Positions 22,210 through 32,785 of a stretch of 64,000 nt of DNA are shown one piece after another. Below the pieces are notes generated by a model. That model was not told the DNA's origin. It worked only from the letters and a program-made list of their open reading frames with translations, and made no database searches. Location of the stretch: NCBI RefSeq assembly GCF_000005505.3, contig NC_016134.3, forward strand, positions 16,970,624 to 17,034,623. Direction: 5' to 3'. A program made the translations under genes and the position numbers. Each line of letters starts with the position of its first letter. Positions within the stretch are counted from its first letter, which is position 1. The DNA comes from Brachypodium distachyon (lineage: Eukaryota > Streptophyta > Magnoliopsida > Poales > Poaceae).

Positions 22210-22224
22210 ATGTGTTCTGGTTAT

Positions 22225-23021
22225 GCCTTTTCTGTCGGTATTTTTTCTTCATTTTTCTCCATGTGCAAGTGAATGTTGCAGAGCACACAAAAAATGTTGT
22301 ACTTATTCAATGAGAGTCCATGAATGGGTATGGCTGGCAGTTTCCAGAGCACACAAAAAATGTTGCAGATAACATCTATTACGCCGAAAGCTGTGAAGAT
22401 GATGGGCAATCGTGATTTCTGTGAGGTAAGTTGTGCTCACGAGATCAAAATTTGTGTTTCTCATGCACCTAAAGGCTTTAAGTGATATCTTCTGATTCTT
22501 TCATATACTAACCAAAGCTATAATTTCCATGGATATAGAAGTTAATGATTTTGCCTATTAAACTTCGGATTTCCTATATCTCAGTCGCCTGAGAAATGAT
22601 CTTTCTCAGTCGATCTGTTTGTATGAAGGCAGTGGAAAAATGTATAAAAAATTAAAGGCCGATTTATGTTAGCATATCCTAATTGGTCTGGTGGACGGTA
22701 CCGTGCTAGCACTTTAGGAGGTTGGATTGGAAGATCGAGTCATGTCTCTCTATGTTTTCTTGTTTTTCTTTTCTTTTTTTTCATTTCTTTTTTCTTATTT
22801 GTACCTTGCTTTGTTTTTATTTATTTCTCTCTGATATTATTTCATTATTTATTTGTAACTCTAATTTAAGAGCGGGTGACTTTAATAATTTTATAGTAGC
22901 CTGTTGCTCATGACAATCACGATGTATTTTTTAGAACGGGATTTAGATCTCGGTTGAATCCATAGCCTTTGGATATTGCGTGGATGTTTATATTGGTCCG
23001 GGTGCAACGGCAACTTATCTA
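22225..23021. other. Intergenic, nothing recognised
   Basis: It continues the pre-insertion target sequence of the LINE. A short repeat AGAGCACACAAAAAATGTTG occurs twice (about 22280 and 22346). A T-rich stretch lies at 22760-22860. No gene is supported. Confidence 0.3.
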
Positions 23022-23171
23022 ATTGCAGCCGTAATTTTTCTTGCAAGCTAATTGCAACCGCAATTTTTCTAATTGCAAGCTAATTGACTTTTAAAATTGC
23101 AGCCGTAATTTTTCTTGCAAGCTAATTGCAACCGCAATTTTTCTAATTGCAAGCTAATTGACTTTTAAAAT
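23022..23171. repeat. Tandem duplication, 2 x 75 bp
   Basis: Two nearly identical 75-bp units start with ATTGCAGCCGTAATTTTTCT at 23022 and 23097. Each contains smaller inner repeats of TTGCAAGCTAATTGCAACCG and CTAATTGCAAGCTAATTGAC. Confidence 0.85.
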
Positions 23172-23586
23172 TGCACAACGGTCGCAACTATGATTTTTGA
23201 AACCTGACCGAACAATAGGAGATAAAAAGAAAAAGATCAGCCAGCATCCGGCAGCTACATGCTACATCGACTGAGTAGTTCTCAGTGGACGGAGGGCTAG
23301 CCATTTCCTTAAACATTTGGGAACTATGTGTCTCTTTCTGAGTACAGATCCCAGCTCTGTGACTATCTAAAAAGTAGGATGAATACCATTGCTCCCAATT
23401 TGACTGCAGTTTTCGGTGAACTTATGAATTTGGCGAAGCAGACTAGCAGCGCATGGTTGTAGTTTGATGAATTTTACTGTGCAACTGTGGAAAAAGTTTG
23501 TTCTTATGACCAACCATAAATTAGAAGGTACCCTTGTTTTTAAATATAAGACGTTCTAGCTGCGGGCCTGGATCCGTGGTTGCATA

Positions 23587-24460
23587 TGTTGGAAAATTAA
23601 GCAATTTCGAGAATAACAATTCAATGAATAATTCCAGAATATAGATCATGATGACAGTAGCAACTAAAGATGCATCTCGAAAATACTAGAAGTATTAAAC
23701 AGCCCAACGAATAGCAATATGAACTCGCAGATCATAACTAAACAACAGATCGAATCACAACGTACGTACTGTTGCAGTGGAGAGCAAGCCGTTACTGTTG
23801 CGTTCGCTTGACGAAGTTGTTGACGAAGAAGACGGCGGCGCGTCGCGCACCCGCCGGTTCGAAGAGGCAGACGGCCCGTGGTTGCAGGGAAGCGAGCAGT
23901 CGCGCGGAGCGCTTTCCAAAAAACTTATTCGCCCTCTCCCGTATAGGATAGCAAAAGCGAAAGGTTCCGGAGACCTGCTCTCCCGATCGCGGGTGCACGC
24001 CGGTGTTCGGGATGGAGTAGACTACGACGACGGCGCAAAAGCAAGAGACAGGCCAAACCCTAGTTCGGTTGTGTTGCGTATCGATTGGAGAGACGGGGCG
24101 GCTGTATATATAGTCACGCAGGTATAGGTTGGTTCGTTTTAGGAAACCTGAACCGACTCCACAAAATTTACACGCGTCCGTAACAGATTTCAAAAATACC
24201 TCGCGCGCAAAAAGATCGGAAGCACCGCACCGACACGCGACGCGAGCGGAGGAGGAGTGCGCATGGGGATTTCCCTTGCTCACTTGCTCAATAGGTGAGA
24301 AGCAACACCCCTTATATGTTGGTCTCACTCACCCTAAACTAGTAAGGTGAGACTATTCCCATTTTCACTTCTCTCATCCCACTTCATGAATGGGCTTTTG
24401 AGATTTTTAGAATTTATTAAAACTTGAGTTTGGACTGATCAAGCCCACCAAATTTTAACA
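23587..24460 (-). mobile_element. Solo LTR of a copia-type retrotransposon
   Basis: The 874-bp unit begins TGTTGGAAAATT and ends AAATTTTAACA (TG...CA with inverted ends). It is flanked by the 5-bp direct repeat GCATA at 23582-23586 and 24461-24465. There is no internal region, so it is a solo LTR left by recombination between two LTRs. Minus orientation is inferred from a TATA box (CTATATATACAG on the minus strand, about 24105-24115) followed by a leader-like stretch, and from the minus-strand end AATTTTCCAACA, common in grass copia LTRs. Open frames inside it are incidental. Confidence 0.88.
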
Positions 24461-24465
24461 GCATA

Positions 24466-25140
24466 CACGGACGGCGCCGGATGGCTGTTTCCCTAGTATT
24501 GTGTGATCATGCACGCTTACTAAGTCACTAGTTGGGCAATGATGATATTGTCTGATCTGATCCACTTCTAACTGCCAAGAAAAACGACGATGTCTCGGGT
24601 GGTATGGTCAAGATATTTATTTGTGTCCTCTCTATGTTCTCAGAAATCTAACGATTCAAAGGAGTCCTCAACTCCTGAACATAAAAAAGAACTCATGAAC
24701 AGGATAACACGAAATGCGTGAGCATTCCTGAAACTGCATCTCTTGATACAAAGCATTGCCAACTTCCCATGATTCATCGGCTTGGCCTCCACTTATGATC
24801 CCATCACACACACCCAATAATTGTAGGCATCACCGCCCAACAAAGATTTGCAGCACCTGGGAGACTCGTAGGACTTTATCCTGCTCGTCCAAGAAGGCTA
24901 TCAAAATCGGTCGTGGTGGGCCATTGTGATGCATTTGGCCCAGGATACGGTAGAAAACAATGTTAAATACATGGGCCGGCACATGTGAAACTGGATTGGA
25001 ACATGTGGGACCTGGGCTGGCACATGTCGTACCTGGGCGACGCGTTTTGGGCCAATTCAAAATTCGAGATTGTTAGACCGCTACATTGTCTGAGCCAACA
25101 ATTATATCGGGCCATTTACTCCTCGTCCTCCGTCCGTCGA
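24466..25140. other. Intergenic, nothing recognised
   Basis: At about 24972-25025 three short ACATGTG/CACATGT motifs with GGACCTGGGC-like neighbours recur. No gene or definable element is seen. Confidence 0.3.
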
Positions 25141-25645
25141 ATTTCGATAGTATTGACCCAAAACACAAAAAATTTGAAAAATGGACTCCTGACGAAACTA
25201 TTTCACAAAACTGACCCTTCGGTGTAGCTCCCGCATACCGAACATTATACCTACACTATAACGCCTTTCGGCCGGGCATTACACCGGTGCCAGCGTGGCG
25301 TGCTTGTCCAGCGTGGCCACGCCGTGGACCCACGGCTAGCCACTATAGCGCCTCTTCCGCGGGCGCTATAGTGGTAGTTTAGCGCCTCGTAACCAGGCGC
25401 TATACCCCCCTGCCCTAAAGCGGCCGAACCGCTCGGGCCAGAGGCTCATGCACAGAAGGGTTCGCCCTAGCCTCTCCCATTAGAACACAGCGGCGGCGGC
25501 GGCGGTTTCCCTCCAAATCTCTCCCCCGATTCGTCCCAATCTCCGTCGAATCCGTCTGCATCGGCTCCCCCCAGGTATTCTCCTCCGATCCCTTCTGTTT
25601 CCTCCGCATTTTGCCCTATGAATTTCTCTACATTGAGGCTTCGAG
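25141..25645. repeat. MULE left terminal inverted repeat
   Basis: It is paired with 32786-33290. The alignment runs from ATTTCGATAGTATTGACCC (left) against ATTTCGACGGAATTGACCC (right, inverted), through the dyad modules, a GGCGGC run, and to the shared segment TTTCTCTACATTGAGGCTTC. It contains the presumed promoter and 5' UTR of the transposase. A 5' UTR intron is likely from the donor at 25575 (CCCCAG/GTATTC) to the acceptor at 25926 (TATTCTAG), directly before the ATG at 25927. Confidence 0.9.
25225..25402. repeat. Two 57-bp dyad modules in the left MULE end
   Basis: Module 1 (25225-25281) is TAGCTCC-9-AACATTA, 11 bp, TAACGCC-9-GGCATTA. Module 2 (25346-25402) is TAGCGCC-9-GGCGCTA, 11 bp, TAGCGCC-9-GGCGCTA. 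Spacers are 9 bp within each dyad and 11 bp between dyads in every case. The module starts are 121 bp apart, as in the right end. In module 2 the inverted arms extend to 13 bp (25340-25352 with 25362-25374). Half-sites are conserved and spacers vary, which fits a protein-binding site better than a fixed RNA structure. Confidence 0.9.
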
Positions 25646-25926
25646 TTGGATTTGAGGCAAACCCTAGTTTATGTAATTGCTCAAGAATGTTTGGTCCGAA
25701 TTATGGAATGGTATTGAGGGTGTCTAATATTTGGATATGTAGCACTTTCTTGTTGGATATATTTGGGGCAAACCCTAGTATATGTACTTGGTCCAAAAAT
25801 GTTTGGTAGGTAATTATGAAATGGTATTTAGGGTGTGTAGTATTTGAATGCCATGCACTTTTCTTATTGGGTATTAGTCAATCTCAGGGACGTTGATGGA
25901 TGTTTTCCATTATAATTATATTCTAG

Positions 25927-28590
25927 ATGGCAAGAATTGTTCATGTTCATCACGTGGACAAAGAGGCATTTTTGGGAGGCAATGTAAAGGCGGACACGGA
26001 GGAGCGAGACTTGGTGTTCGATTTTAGTCCAACTTATGCCGAGCTATTGGAGGAATTGAGGCTTGAGTTGAAATGGCTGGACCCAAGTGACGTGGTAGAG
26101 TTGGAGGGAAGACATAATGTTGGGTATGGAGTGCACGTCCGTTGGAAGACAATGCGCATATCTTCCGAGCAACGTTGGGAGGCATACAAAGAGACGGTGG
26201 CCCAATCACAAGACAAAGCTTTAGAGATATTTGCTACAAGAAAGGCTACCAAATGTTGAGGCCGATGTTGGCAACACTATGATGAGTCAGCCTGAACCTG
26301 AACCGTGGCTAGAGGAGGACGATGATATGCATGACAATAATGTAGGTGATTTGGAGGCATATTGTGAGCAAGAGGATATGGACCGTGAAATCCCATTTAA
26401 CCGAGTATTTGCATCGAATTCGGATGAAGATGGTCCGGAGGAAGAAGTTGATGAGGATGGGTTGACAGCCAAAGAAGCTAACGCTTTCAAGGTTGCAAAT
26501 GGCCGGGATCCAAGTATACCATTTTTTCATGATGTTAGCCTGGCGGATCAGGCCGTGGTTGACGGTGGCGAAGGGTTCGTGCTTGGACCTAGGCCAAGTT
26601 CCCATCGGGCTGTGACACAAAGACGGTATGGCATTAAGGCTGGTTTGAGGTTCCGAACATTGCTGGAATTTAAGATGTGGATAAAGGAGTTCTCCGTCAA
26701 GCACCATCGACCGTACAAGGTTGTCCACTCTAACAACAAGATTCGATACACGGTTAAGTGTACCGAAGATCGTTGTCCATGGATTGTCCGTGCAAGGCCA
26801 TGTAAACTAGGGTCCGAATGGTACATCGTGAGTTGTTGTGCTACTCACTTGTGCGATGGTAAGAACATATATGAACCTATGGTGAAGAACGATCATAGAC
26901 AGTTGACCTCAGAATTCATCGCTTATAGGCTTTCTAATTCCATCAAGTCACTTCCAATAATGCCCATTAAGTCGGTCATGGAGCTTGTCTATACTCTCTT
27001 CCATTACCGGGTGAAGTATGGGAAGGTATGGAAGGCGAAGCAAGCCGCATTCAAGATGTTGTATGGTGACTGGGAGGAAGCCTACAACCGTCTCCCAAGG
27101 TTGTTGGGTGCTATGGCGCATACAAACCCGGGCATGGTTCATGTGGTCGAGCCTTTTGGCCAACGAAAAAGGACTTACAAAGGTGCAACCGTGCGGATTT
27201 TTGGCCGTGCTTTCTGGGCTTTTGAACGGTGCATACAGGCTTTCCAGCACTGCAGGCCGGTGATATCCGTGGATGGCACCTTCTTGACCGGCCAATTCAA
27301 GGGCACAATGTTGGTGGCAATAAGTTGTGATGCGAACAGCCGGTTGTTGCCTTTAGCTTTTTCATTGGTTTTAGCAGAGAACAACGATAATTGGGCATGG
27401 TTCATGGGTCTGCTTAGATCGAAAGTTATACTGCCGCAAAGGGAAGTATGTGTCATATCCGATCGCCATCAAGGAATTTTGAACGCGGTGGAGGTTGACA
27501 TTCCTGGCCATGCTCGATTGCACCATCGATGGTGCATGCGGCATTTTTGTGCCAACTTCTTTAGAGCATGTAGGAACAAGGAATTGACGGACCTTCTTCA
27601 AGAATCTTGCAAGGCTTACTCCGATCGGCGTTTCTCAAACTTGATAAACGCACTGCTGGCTTCACGGGACCTCAGCGAGGGGGGCATGAATTCCTGATTA
27701 GGCACCTCGATGATAGATCAAAGTGGGCACGCGCTTTTGATGAAGGGGGCCGCCGGTACGGTCAAATGACAAGTAACATGGCGGAATGCTTCAACAACGT
27801 GCTGAAGGGGGTCCGTGCATTGCCCGTTACGGCAATAGCTCAATACACTTTCGATAAGCTGAATGAGTACTTTCTGAAATATTCAGACGAAACCGCCAAG
27901 CAGATTCTAGGTACGTGGAAGAAGCGTAACAGGCCTCTCGAATACCCACCTAAGGTTGATCATTGGTTGACATATCAGTCACGGAAGGCGCACACTTTAA
28001 AGCTTGTATGCTTTGACAACGATCAAATGATTTACCAAGTAAACGAGCCTGGAGGCAGCACAAGCGATGGTGTGCAACATGGAAGCAGGAGTTTCGAGGT
28101 CTTGTTAACGAAATCTGAGTGCTCGTGCATGAGACCATCGTTGCTGCATCTCGCGTGCTCACATTTGCGGGCGGCGGCACGACTTAGAAATGTCAATGTT
28201 AACAATCCGCTGACCGTGAGGGAGTCCGAGTACTCGATCGATACCACGAGGAAGACATGGAAAAGTAGATTTCACCCATACTTTGACCAATCGCGGTGGC
28301 CTGAGTATCATGGAATTCAGATGTGGCCCGATCTAGAGTTGAAGGTGGTTTCACGAGGTAGACGAAAAACCAAGCGTCTTAGGGGTGACATGGACGGATG
28401 GGGTGGTGGCGGCCGCCGAGAAATGGGCAACAATATATTCGAGGAGCCTTCTCGAAGATCAAGGTGTGGAGATTGCAACTTGGAGGGACACAACACTAGA
28501 AGTTGCAGCAGCCAGCAATCTAGAAAACGATCGAAGAGAAACGCGGCAAGCACAAGCCAACATGGTGGCAGCCAACAAGGTACTGCCTAG
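25927..28590 (+). pseudogene. MULE transposase (mudrA-like), two frameshifts
   Basis: The cut-and-paste transposase of the element. In order: an N-terminal PB1-like region (25927-26235), an acidic linker, the MuDR DNA-binding domain (about 26630-26900; GLRFRTLLEFKMWIKEFSV, and C/H zinc ligands in CTEDRCPW...SCCATHLC), the DDE catalytic core (VISVDGTFL about 27266; VCVISDRHQG about 27448; the Glu in NMAECFN about 27777), a SWIM zinc finger (CSC...LACSHL, about 28120-28160) and a zinc knuckle (CGDCNLEGHNTRSC, about 28465). Frame changes near 26235 and in a G-run at 27677-27682 (one base lost) break the protein. A TAG at 28588 precedes a still-open Gln/Ser/Gly-rich tail to about 28890. All catalytic and zinc residues remain, so inactivation looks recent. 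Confidence 0.92.
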
Positions 28591-28620
28591 CAAGCTCCAA
28601 GCCAACTTGGTGGCAGCCAA

Positions 28621-28790
28621 CAAGGAAGTACATGAGATGGTTCTAGCCAACAAGGTGCTAGCCAAGGAGTTAGCCAACAAGAAAGTACACGAGATGGTTC
28701 TAGCCAACAAGGTCCTAGCCAAGGAGTTAGGCAACAAGGAAGTACACGAGATGGTTCTAGGCAACCAGGACATACCCGAGGGAGAGGTCG
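28621..28790 (+). repeat. 57-bp tandem repeat in the transposase tail
   Basis: Three units step by exactly 57 bp (AGTACATGAG at 28627, AGTACACGAG at 28684 and at 28741). In the transposase frame they encode a Gln/Ser/Gly-rich repeat (STRDGSSQQG-type) that forms the C-terminal low-complexity tail. The length is a multiple of three, so copy number can change without frame loss. Confidence 0.8.
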
Positions 28791-28908
28791 CCAACGAGGT
28801 ACTGGTAGCCAACAAAGAGGGACACGAGGGAGACATACATTTCAAGCTCCCAGGCAACAAGTTGTCAACCGGGGTGGTGGTATGATTGGATACCTATCAG
28901 GACCGTTT

Positions 28909-29018
28909 CCGTAAGAATTTCTTTATTCCATTCCATATTTGTTTCCGTAAGAATTTTTTTATTCCACTACATATTTGTTTCCGCAAGAATTTCTTTATTC
29001 CACTACATATTTGTTTCC
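28909..29018. repeat. 36-bp tandem repeat, three copies
   Basis: The unit TTTCCGTAAGAATTTCTTTA (plus 16 bp) is repeated three times with a partial fourth. Each copy starts with a possible splice donor CCGTAAG, so the array sits at the 5' end of a likely intron that closes with TTTTGTAG at about 29080. Confidence 0.8.
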
Positions 29019-29081
29019 GTAATATATACATTATGATGCTACATTACCAAAACTAACATATACGTTGCACATTTTGTAGGT

Positions 29082-29525
29082 ATGGCCGGTACTCAACCTC
29101 CGAAGGCGCCACCTAAGTGGGATGATGAAGAGGAGTGGGACAAGGGTGAGAGGCTAGGGTGGTGGAAGGCAGCTGAGATGAAGGTGAAAGAGCAGGAAGC
29201 AAGGGAGAGGGAGAAGAAAAGAATTAGGAAGCACAATGAGGAAGTTCAAGAGGATTCTCGAATGAGATTTGAGGCGCACATGTACAGTTGGAGCCGGGAA
29301 ACTTGGTTGAAGCAACAAGCTGAGCTTAGGAAGAAAGAACAAGTAAGGAAATTAACTGAGTCATGGGAAAGGGCTGAGAAAGAAGCCGCCAAGAAGAGGG
29401 AGAGGGAGGAGAAGGAATGGAAGGAGAAGCTGGTTCGTGAGGCTAGTCGCGCAACGACACTCGACGACAAAGCAAAGCTCAAGGAGAGGGAGAGGAAGCG
29501 AAAGGGTCCTTGTTCGACCCAATAG
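29082..29525 (+). CDS. MULE accessory protein, charged coiled coil, 147 residues
   Basis: An intact frame from ATG 29082 to a TAG at 29523. The product starts with a Trp-rich acidic segment (PPKWDDEEEWDKGERLGWWK, residues 9-28). It then becomes almost one continuous Lys/Glu/Arg helix (for example REREKKRIRKHNEEVQEDS and ERAEKEAAKKREREEKEWKE), which predicts a long coiled coil. The ATG follows an acceptor-like TTTTGTAG/GT, so the ORF may be a second cistron or a 3' exon of a spliced transposase transcript. Its conservation without stops, next to two broken genes, is notable but could be chance at this length. It has no recognised family and a role in transposition is only inferred from its location. 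Confidence 0.6.
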   Translation: MAGTQPPKAPPKWDDEEEWDKGERLGWWKAAEMKVKEQEAREREKKRIRKHNEEVQEDSRMRFEAHMYSWSRETWLKQQAELRKKEQVRKLTESWERAEKEAAKKREREEKEWKEKLVREASRATTLDDKAKLKERERKRKGPCSTQ

Positions 29526-29796
29526 ACTCTTGTCCGTGCAGTTTACTCCTTTTTCCTGAATCAACATTTGTAATATGTATTGAACTATGAACTACGAATT
29601 AGAATTTGTAATCTGCATTGAACTATGAGTTGTGATGCATCATTTGATTCAGGACATTATAGATTCCGAGTGTGAACATTTTATATGTGCTGTTATGTAT
29701 ATCAATCTGTCTGTTGCATCACAGCTATTTGTTTGAATTTGCAACAGCTGTTTGTATTCCAACGGCTGTTTGTTTGAATTTGCCCAGGTCAGCGTG

Positions 29797-30231
29797 TAGC
29801 GCCAAGGGAACGGGCGCTACAGATCCATGATAGCGCCTGGTGCCTGGGCGCTATACATATTAATTTTAGGCAACAGAAGGGTCCAGTACCGTTTTGGGGC
29901 TGAAATTTCTCCAAGTCAGTTTGTAGCGCCGAAGGAGCGGGCGCTACACCTCCACGTTAGCGCCTGGCGTCTGGGCGCTATACATATTAATTTTGGGCAA
30001 CAGAAGGGTCCAGTACCGTTTTGGGGCCAAAATTTCTCCAAGTCAGTTTGTAGCACCGAAGGAGCGGGCTCTACACCTCCACGTTAGCGCCTGGCGTCTA
30101 GGCGCTATACATATTAATTTTAGGCAATAGAAGGGTCCAGTACCATTTTGGGGCCGAAATTTCTTCAAGTCAGTTTGTAGCGCCGAAGGAGCGGGCGCTA
30201 CACCTCCATGTTAGCGCCTGTTGTCTGGGCC
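29797..30231. repeat. 127-bp tandem array carrying the same dyad modules as the MULE ends
   Basis: Units start at 29797, 29924, 30051 and 30178 (steps of exactly 127 bp; the last is cut short). Each opens with the 57-bp module TAGCGCC-9-GGCGCTA, 11 bp, TAGCGCC-9-GGCGCTA, followed by about 70 bp containing TACATATTAATTTT and CAGAAGGGTCCAGTACCGTT. Unit 3 has mutated half-sites (TAGCACC, GGCTCTA). The array lies exactly between the 3' ends of the two convergent gene groups and abuts the end of the PMD gene. Confidence 0.92.
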
Positions 30232-32048
30232 GTTACCACAAAGTGCAAGACATTCACATATGATGTTTGCCTCCCATCCTTTACAAGCCTATTGTACTCC
30301 GCATTTGCAGCCTCGTCGAATAGGTTGTCCTCTTCCAAAATCTCATGGCTGTACGCGGGCCGACAAATCTCCGCTCTGGTGTTCTGAAGATACCAACGAA
30401 GGTAGTTGTTAAATGCATCAGGATTTGCCGGCCGTCAGGGTGTTCCTTCACCATTCTCCATCTTGGCCAAGCACCTTTTGGACTTATCCACATGCACCCT
30501 ATGTTCCTTAGGCCAGTTTTGTTTGCTCTTCTGTTTTTTCCTATCAAGCCTACAAATATTTGGAAGGTACCATATTATAGCGGTAAAAAGGTAACACCGG
30601 AAAGCTTAATGAGAACAACAAAAACTTACTCATGCAGCTGTATGTTTGTGTCCTTCCACTTTGGGGGATTCGTCTAGAACAATCCAAACTGTTGCATCAC
30701 ACGCTGTGGTTGATGAAGTTCAACCGCCCACAAGCATATCATTGGACATCGCATCAACCACATATGTCTTTCTTCCAAGCACTTCAGGTTTAGCTCATAA
30801 TCGAATGGGACTCCGAAATCGTCCCCACTACCATATGGCTGCCATTTCACCTTAAACATATAACAAGCATCGCAATGTTCAGTTAGCATAGAGCATGGAA
30901 ATCATAATAATTTTCTGCAATAACAATATTTACCTGCTCAGGGGTTAAAGTGCCGAAATCGTTCGTGTACTGCCTGTACAGAAGTTTAGTGTCGTTCTAG
31001 TTTTCTCTCGTACGGTCCCACCTGTAAGCCCAAGTGGGTCTCCGCAGCGGGTCTTCTTCATCGTCCCAATCGTTGAAGGCCAACATTTTCGGGCGTCCAA
31101 CGGGGGAGCGTTCCCAACTCCAGACAGACAGTAGAAGCAATGGACCACCTATGCCGCTGTCTGGTTTGCTCCTACGACAAGCATCGTCCAACTAAAACAA
31201 GAGGCAATCAGGAAATAAATTAAGACATGTCATCAAAGGTCATTGCACATAGAAACAACAATTAAATATTTATTACCTGCCGGTAAAGGTAGGCAAGTGC
31301 AGCTGTGCCCCAACTCCAATTGGAGTCCCATACGGTCAAGGCCTTCAGCCAATGCCATTGAGCTGTCCTGCCACCCCCGTCAGCAAAGAGAGTGCGTGTG
31401 ATGACATACCACACGTATACTCGTGCGTACTGCTCAACCACCTTGATGGCAGCATCCTCGGGGCACTCGGAGAAGTTCTCAACTATCCAAGTGTACATTG
31501 CTCCCGCTGGCACTCTGTCGTTAGCGGGGTCCTCAGGGGCCTCTGGTGCCCGACCAATAAGATCCGCCATCTGCTGGCGCCATCCCGAAGAGGCCGTGTT
31601 GATACACACTAGTTCCCCGCCGATGGGGAGTGCCAGAATCATGGGCACGTCCTGAAGAGTGACAGTCATCTCACCGGTCCGGAGGTGAAAAGTGTGGGTC
31701 TCAGGCCTCCACCGGTCGACAAGCGCGGTGATTGCACAAGCGTTCATGGCTGGTGTCGACCGGGTCACCATATGGATGAACGAAAGGAGCCCTGTCCTCA
31801 AGATGAACGGTGTGTACTGCTCATCGTAAGACATGGCGCCTGAGGAGGCGCCGTGAGACCGAAGTTTGAGGGATCCAAGATCCTACAAAACAAGTACAAA
31901 AACAATTAAAGTTAAGATCATCTCACTTACACATTTGGAACAAAACAATGACAAAAAAAAGAAACATGTAAATGCTCATTACCATTTCTTCATCCCGTAG
32001 CAAACGCCCATGGTGAGCCACGTCGTAGTGATCCATTAGGAGCGTCAT
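30232..32048 (-). pseudogene. Plant mobile domain (PMD) gene carried by the MULE
   Basis: Five exons read leftward, all with GT-AG borders and matching phases: 32048-31983, 31882-31277, 31191-30934, 30850-30630 and about 30549-30232. The product has the PMD (MAIN/MAIL1, 'aminotransferase-like') signature: LLMDHYDVAHHGRLLRDEE, then ALVDRWRPETHTFHLRTGEM and TVTLQDVPMILALPIGGE (exon 2), a Trp/Arg region in exon 3 (LLLSVWSWERSPVGRPK), and VKWQPYGSGDDF with RCPMICLWAVELH (exon 4). PMD proteins occur both as host genes affecting transposon silencing and development and inside transposons. In-frame stops at 30998-31000, 30674-30676 and 30435-30437 kill this copy. A 5' UTR intron probably links the start to the right terminal repeat (donor about 32862). 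The 3' end merges with the dyad array. Confidence 0.88.
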
Positions 32049-32785
32049 CCTACATGTTCCAATTAAGACATATTAACAAACAAATGGGACACCCGTACTC
32101 CCAAATAGTTGTAACAATTTACACAAATTAATTGATTATAACAGCCATCCCACATGCATGGAAAAGAGCCATTCCACAAAACTACAATTGATTATAAGAT
32201 ATACCAACTCATGAACTTCCATTTGAGTCTACAACTTACTGCCTAACTTCCGTTCTACTTGAAGAACACTGACAAATACATATATGTGTGTGTGACAGGA
32301 GATGCATGTGCAGTTCAGTCCTTGCTCAGTTACTAGATTTTTGTATACATATATGTGTGTGTGACAGGAGGTCCTATCTTGCATGTACAAGGGGAACAAG
32401 ACAGTGCAATGCTTAAACGCTTTTAATTTTCAAGTATCATGGGCGTTGAAAGTTAGACATTTGTACCTGAAAATTGAGCTCGAGCTAAAGTTTAGATACT
32501 AGTCAAGTATTTCAGCCAACTTTTCACAAATCAGAAAAATATTTACTAATTCAAGAATCTCTAGCTACTGTCCACAGTAAAAACGTAGGAAATTCAATCA
32601 GTTTTTTGCATATCTTGTTAATGTGTGCCGTTGAAATTTTGTGACACGAATACATGTTGCATCTTCCACTGATGTATCAATTGGTAGCACTGAACTGGAG
32701 CTTTGTACCAATAAGACCAAGTTTAGCCATCTAAATGTGTATCATGTGGAAAATTACTTGGTGGCAACACAGAGGGGATCCTAAC

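Noticed and set aside
27607..28590. A separate second transposase gene
   Set aside because: It is the C-terminal half of the same transposase after a one-base shift; the catalytic Glu and SWIM finger complete the upstream half.
29797..30231. CRISPR-like array
   Set aside because: Regular 127-bp units with conserved whole sequence in a plant MULE; there are no variable spacers between short repeats and no cas genes.
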